Source: CALMFT01 sp041674565 (GTDB lineage: Bacteria; Patescibacteriota; Gracilibacteria; Absconditabacterales; Absconditicoccaceae). Taken from it: a stretch of DNA of 31,137 nucleotides. The position numbers and the translations under genes were made by a program. How positions within the stretch are numbered: position 1 is the first letter of the stretch; every line of letters starts with the position of its first letter. Below the pieces are notes generated by a model. It was not told the DNA's origin, ran no database searches, and worked only from the letters and a program-made list of their open reading frames with translations. Below, in pieces: positions 27,710 through 31,137 of the stretch. The DNA lies in contig JBAYVQ010000002.1 in the NCBI GenBank assembly GCA_041674565.1, positions 1-31,137 on the forward strand, in the 5' to 3' direction.

Positions 27710-29605
27710 CTATGGTAATTTTCTAGACTTATAGAGTTCTACTGCTTGCTTGATGAACTCATGCACATTGGCAGTGTATTGTTCCTTAGTCCTTACGTTT
27801 CTGATGGATACAGCTTTGTCGTTGACTTCTTTTTCTCCTACAATAGCCACGTAATATGCTTTTTCTACTTCAGCATTTCTGACTTTCTTGGAGAAGCTAT
27901 CATCACTATCATCTACTTTTGCTCTCAGTCCAGCTGCCTGCATTTGTTTTTGGACAATATGTGCATAATCTGAAAAAGCATCTGCTACTGGCACGATTCT
28001 GATTTGTTCTGGAGCTAATCGTAATGGGAAATCTCCCGCAAATTGCTCCACCATCACTCCGATAAATCTCTCCAATGATCAAGAGACAGCTCTGTGGATA
28101 ACTACTGGTCTTTCTTTTTCTCATTGCTCATTCGTATATTCGAGTTGGAATCTGTCGGGGAGATTGAAATCACACTGGCAAGTACCCAATTGATGATATC
28201 TGCCTATGGCATCGCGGAACATGAAATCAAGTTTTGGTCCATAAAATGCAGCCTCTCATGGCATTTCTTTATAGTTCAACTTTAGATCAATACATACGTC
28301 TTTCAGGATCTTCTCAGCGAGCTCTCGTTGTTCATCTGTACCCAAGTACTGCGATCTGTCTTCTCATCTCACACTGAGTGATACTCGATATCCATCAAAC
28401 ATACCCAATGTCTCGTAAAATTGTTTGATGGTTCATACCACTGTTTTTGCTTCCTCGGCAATTTGTGACATCCTACAAAATAGATGTCCATCGTCTTGTG
28501 TGATAGATCTCACTCTTGTCAAACCTGCTAACTGACCAGGTTTTTCATCTCTATATACTGTCGTAGGCTCAAAATATCTGATAGGCATATCACGATAACT
28601 AAACTGATTATCCTTAAATATCTCCATATGGTGAGGGCAGTTCATGGGCTTGAGATAGAAATCTTCATTGGAAGTGCCACCGTGAACCTTAAACATATCA
28701 TCTAAGTAATGTTTTGCATGACCCGATGTGTTGTAGAGGTCTTCTTTTGCTATATGTGGTGTGCAAACCCATAAGTATCCCTTATCTTTGTGCAGTTCCC
28801 ATAGATATTCAGTTACCTCTCTTCTCAAGAGCATGCCATTGGGCTGGAACAAAGGAAGTCCTGAGCCTACTTTTTCGCTAATAGTAAACAGTTTCATTTT
28901 TTGCCCGATCACTCTGTGGTCCCTTTTTTTGGCTTCCTCAAGCATAGTAAGATGACTTTTCAGATTATCTTTTGTTTCAAAAGATCGCCCATAGATTCTT
29001 GTCATCATAGGATTGCCTTCTTTGCCTTGTCGATATGCTCACGCTATTTTGTTCATGGCAAAAGATCCATCTGGTATTTCTTTGGTATTTTGTACGTGCC
29101 CTCCTTCGCACAAATCTATAAACACTATGTATTGTCCTGAAGATGGCAGGGTAGTATCGTATTGAGCTAGTCACTTGTTGATCTCATCATAATATGAAAG
29201 ATAATCTGGACGTACGCCTGCTAGCAACTTATCTTTTGCTGCGGTTGATATAGTATTGTAGTAAAAGGTATAGCTTGTTTCTCCTGCATCGTGAAATTTT
29301 TTGAGTAGGTCTTTTTTGAAATCTTGTTTCATGATACTAGCAATAGCTACCGCCTCTTCGTAATCTTTACATTGATAATGTCCAAATGACTGTCCTTCTT
29401 TGACGCATTTTTCCACTGCTTTGCCAAGCTCCTTGAGTTCTTCTTCTTTAAAAACAACGCCCTCAGAAAACTTCATATCATAGTAAAACCCATCATCGAT
29501 AGCTGGTCCGGTTCACAACTGCACGTGAGGGTCCAAGGTCCTTTGCACTGCTTGAGCGAGCATATGCGCAAGGGAGTGTCTAATGCAGTAGAGTTGATCA
29601 GCCAT
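27710..29605 (-). CDS. thrS: Threonyl-tRNA synthetase lacking the TGS domain
   Basis: 631 aa. It starts MADQLYCIRHSLAHMLAQAV, which is already the second (editing-like) domain of standard ThrRS, so the N-terminal TGS domain is absent. An insertion in this domain (about residues 95-135) restores the length. Editing-domain motifs: HSLAHML, GPAIDDGFYYD, LCEGGHV. Catalytic core: KPMNCPHHMEIF with the zinc Cys near 323, GLTRVRSITQDDGHLF, PGEAAFYGPKLDF and VVIHRAVSGSLERF, then the anticodon-binding domain. UGA encodes glycines in PGEAA and AVSGS. It charges tRNA-Thr. ATG 29603-29605 is the first start in frame with the fold; no TGS-like sequence precedes it. Confidence 0.95.
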
Positions 29606-29723
29606 AGTAAGGGTATGTAATGCTAAATGAGCTAGAATGATAAATAAGAGTCACGTTTTTTCAGCTCTATTTTTTGATATCACACAAAATATATAGCGTA
29701 CTCTTGTAATAGTATATATACTG

Positions 29724-29751
29724 TTGACATATGTAGTAATATATTTATAAG
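29724..29751 (+). promoter_or_regulatory. Promoter
   Basis: TTGACA (29724-29729), a 16-nt spacer and TATAAG (29746-29751), 33 nt before ATG 29785. Confidence 0.65.
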
Positions 29752-29784
29752 AGAACATCTTTTACATTATCATTATCAGTAACA

Positions 29785-30402
29785 ATGAATGCGCAGCAAC
29801 ATAACCCGATGAAGGCCGTTTCCAGAGTAGCGTGAGCTACAGGATTGGCTATTGTCCTTGATCTACTTATTGGTATGCATTTGTACGGGACCGACTCTAA
29901 TGAACTGTTTGCCGAAAAAAGAGATTACTTGATTGCGACCATGCCAGTTTTCATGGTTCTCTTAAATGCCATATTCCACTTGATGTGAAGAAATGGTGAT
30001 TTACAAATGGAACTGCAGAGTGCTCAATCTAAGAAGGACGTTGCTGTAGTTCTAAATCCTGCTCTCGATGAATATTTGGCTGTCATGAGAGGGTATCAGA
30101 CCAAGATAATGAATGGTGAAAATTCAGATAAAAATATTGTTGCTTTAGCAAAATACATTGTGACGTATCTAATGAATTCGCCCGCTGATGTTCGTGTTGT
30201 TGTGCCTTTCCTTGCGTTTATCGAATCCAAAAAAATTATAACTTTATTTAATACGAAGTTGTATTCCTTGACTAGTTACTTGAAGAGCGACGCTATGGGC
30301 TTAGAGCATCAGTCCTGATTTGCTTACGAGATAAGAAAGCGAGCTCTTGAGTTTATGGAAATGGTAGAAGAGACAGAATTCCGTAGATCCATAAAAGACT
30401 AA
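29785..30402 (+). CDS. Hypothetical membrane protein with cytoplasmic-type helical domain
   Basis: 205 aa. Two hydrophobic segments near the N-terminus (ATGLAIVLDLLIGMHLYG and IATMPVFMVLLNAIFHLMG) precede a charged helical domain (ELQSAQSKKDVAVVLNPALD, YLMNSPADVRVVVPFLAFIE). UGA encodes Gly in VAGATG, LMGRNG and QSGFAY. It has its own promoter and a strong terminator, so it is transcribed alone. The family is not recognised. Confidence 0.75.
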
Positions 30403-30408
30403 ATATCA

Positions 30409-30440
30409 AAAAAACAATCTGAGAATTCAGATTGTTTTTT
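30409..30440 (+). terminator. Strong Rho-independent terminator
   Basis: AAAAAACAATCTGA (30409-30422) and TCAGATTGTTTTTT (30427-30440) pair over 14 bp around GAAT. Confidence 0.9.
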
Positions 30441-30515
30441 GTATTTATAAAAAACCTATTACATTCTTCGGAAGCGCATATTGGAATTACTTAGTGTATC
30501 ATAATATGATATCTA

Positions 30516-30543
30516 TTGATTGCGTTACCGTCCTGAGTATGCT
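30516..30543 (+). promoter_or_regulatory. Possible promoter
   Basis: TTGATT (30516-30521), a 16-nt spacer and TATGCT (30538-30543), 32 nt before ATG 30576. Confidence 0.45.
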
Positions 30544-30575
30544 GTAGTCGTTATTTATATCATTTTCTTATCACC

Positions 30576-30887
30576 ATGAACGAACTGCATATTCCTAGTC
30601 CAGAGGAGTTATTAAACAAACCAGGTATCACTGCTATGCAAGAAGCTATGGCGCAGTCATTGGTAGAAATTTTATCAAACAAATTCGCATGACCTGATGT
30701 ATGTATTACATTGACAGAAATTTTGACTGGTGTGGACACCGCCAAAGTTGGTCATCCCAAAAGCACTGATCGGGATAAGCTAGAGCTTATCATGTCAAAA
30801 CATGGGCGACGTATGTCTTATGATGGCCCCGCATACAATGAATCGTATGACTCTAATTACACTATTGGGAAGAAGAAGACTGTCTAA
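30576..30887 (+). CDS. Small hypothetical protein
   Basis: 103 aa, soluble. It begins MNELHIPSPEELLNKPGITA and ends SYDSNYTIGKKKTV; the middle has EILTGVDTAKVGHPKSTDRD. One UGA encodes Gly in KFAGPDV. No Shine-Dalgarno sequence; the leader is TATC-rich like other genes here. The family is not recognised. Confidence 0.68.
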
Positions 30888-30931
30888 TGATGCCCGCCTA
30901 CTTTTAGTTATCATAAAATGCCATTTTACTG

Positions 30932-30959
30932 TTGACACAGCTTACATAATACCTATATA
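30932..30959 (+). promoter_or_regulatory. Promoter of the last gene
   Basis: TTGACA (30932-30937), a 16-nt spacer and TATATA (30954-30959), 59 nt before ATG 31019. Confidence 0.6.
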
Positions 30960-31018
30960 GATAATCCTATTGTGTAATGCTATAGGATTATTTATTGCCT
31001 CTATCAACACAAATTACA

Positions 31019-31137
31019 ATGCAACACCCAAATCAAATCAATGAAGGTAGATATCCTACCTACAAAAAAGATGCAACGACCACTATGAAAAGCTTGATGG
31101 AAGCGCTAGAGCAAGACCCTTTGAATGTAAGATTCTA
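31019..31137 (+). CDS. Start of a gene cut by the window edge
   Basis: 39 codons are visible, beginning MQHPNQINEGRYPTYKKDAT. Hydrophilic, no signal. Too little is present to assign a family. Confidence 0.6.
   Translation, partial: MQHPNQINEGRYPTYKKDATTTMKSLMEALEQDPLNVRF

Larger units (their letters stand above)
3056..28968. repeat. Dispersed 9-mer ATAATCTGA, 16 copies
   Basis: Plus-strand copies start at 3056, 5885, 17065, 18992, 23552, 24645, 25465 and 27965. Minus-strand copies (TCAGATTAT) start at 5346, 5989, 12877, 16658, 18747, 24771, 25197 and 28960. The base before the motif is usually a purine. Copies lie in coding (several frames) and intergenic DNA. The relative ATAATCAGA is also frequent (9 copies). 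Confidence 0.55.

Overview
The window reads coherently only if UGA is a sense codon for glycine (genetic code 25). With UAA and UAG as the only stops, dozens of short fragments join into about 31 genes. The in-frame UGAs fall on glycines fixed in well-known families: the pyruvate kinase VARGDLG motif, both glycines of the GSSGAP motif of a trypsin-like protease, and the Gly-Gly of a MurG/MGDG-type glycosyltransferase. Tryptophan is still written UGG. This code is known from the candidate phyla Gracilibacteria (BD1-5/GN02) and Absconditabacteria (SR1), so the DNA most likely comes from a small-genome, host-dependent CPR bacterium. Genes are compact, many are lineage-specific, and most starts lack a Shine-Dalgarno sequence. 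About a dozen genes instead have a recognisable -35/-10 promoter with a 16-nt spacer ending roughly 28-60 nt upstream of ATG.

Layout. 1-3330 (+): the end of a large membrane-anchored surface subtilase with Cys-rich and PKD-like modules. 3351-9268 (-): a glycosyltransferase, two membrane-anchored exported proteins, a YebC-family regulator, two unknown proteins and a DoxX-like membrane protein. 9501-10586 (+): a CruF-type carotenoid-family membrane protein and a DUF2177 membrane protein. 10583-14962 (mostly -): lineage-specific helical proteins that look like two paralogous pairs, a small membrane protein, a thioredoxin and a DUF134 DNA-binding protein, with a polysaccharide deacetylase on +. 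15067-15542: tandem repeats and a broken DinD/BRO-N-like gene. 15576-19239 (+): an exported protein, a bactofilin-like beta-helix membrane protein, a membrane-anchored transglutaminase-like protein and small proteins. 19355-22268: an AT-rich island with a trypsin-like protease facing away from an AAA15-type ATPase. 22336-26195 (+): tex and pyk. 26264-27706 (+): an unknown protein split by one in-frame UAG. 27710-29605 (-): thrS without a TGS domain. 29785-end (+): short unknown genes, the last one cut by the window edge.

How the genes fit together. Core functions here are translation (thrS), transcription-associated proteins (tex, yebC), redox (thioredoxin) and lower glycolysis (pyk). Much of the rest concerns the cell surface: surface protease, deacetylase, glycosyltransferase, bactofilin-like and transglutaminase-like proteins. 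That fits an epibiotic or predatory lifestyle, although this is inference. The most unusual signals are a 9-mer, ATAATCTGA, that occurs 16 times with no strand bias, the protease/ATPase island, and the paralogous helical proteins.
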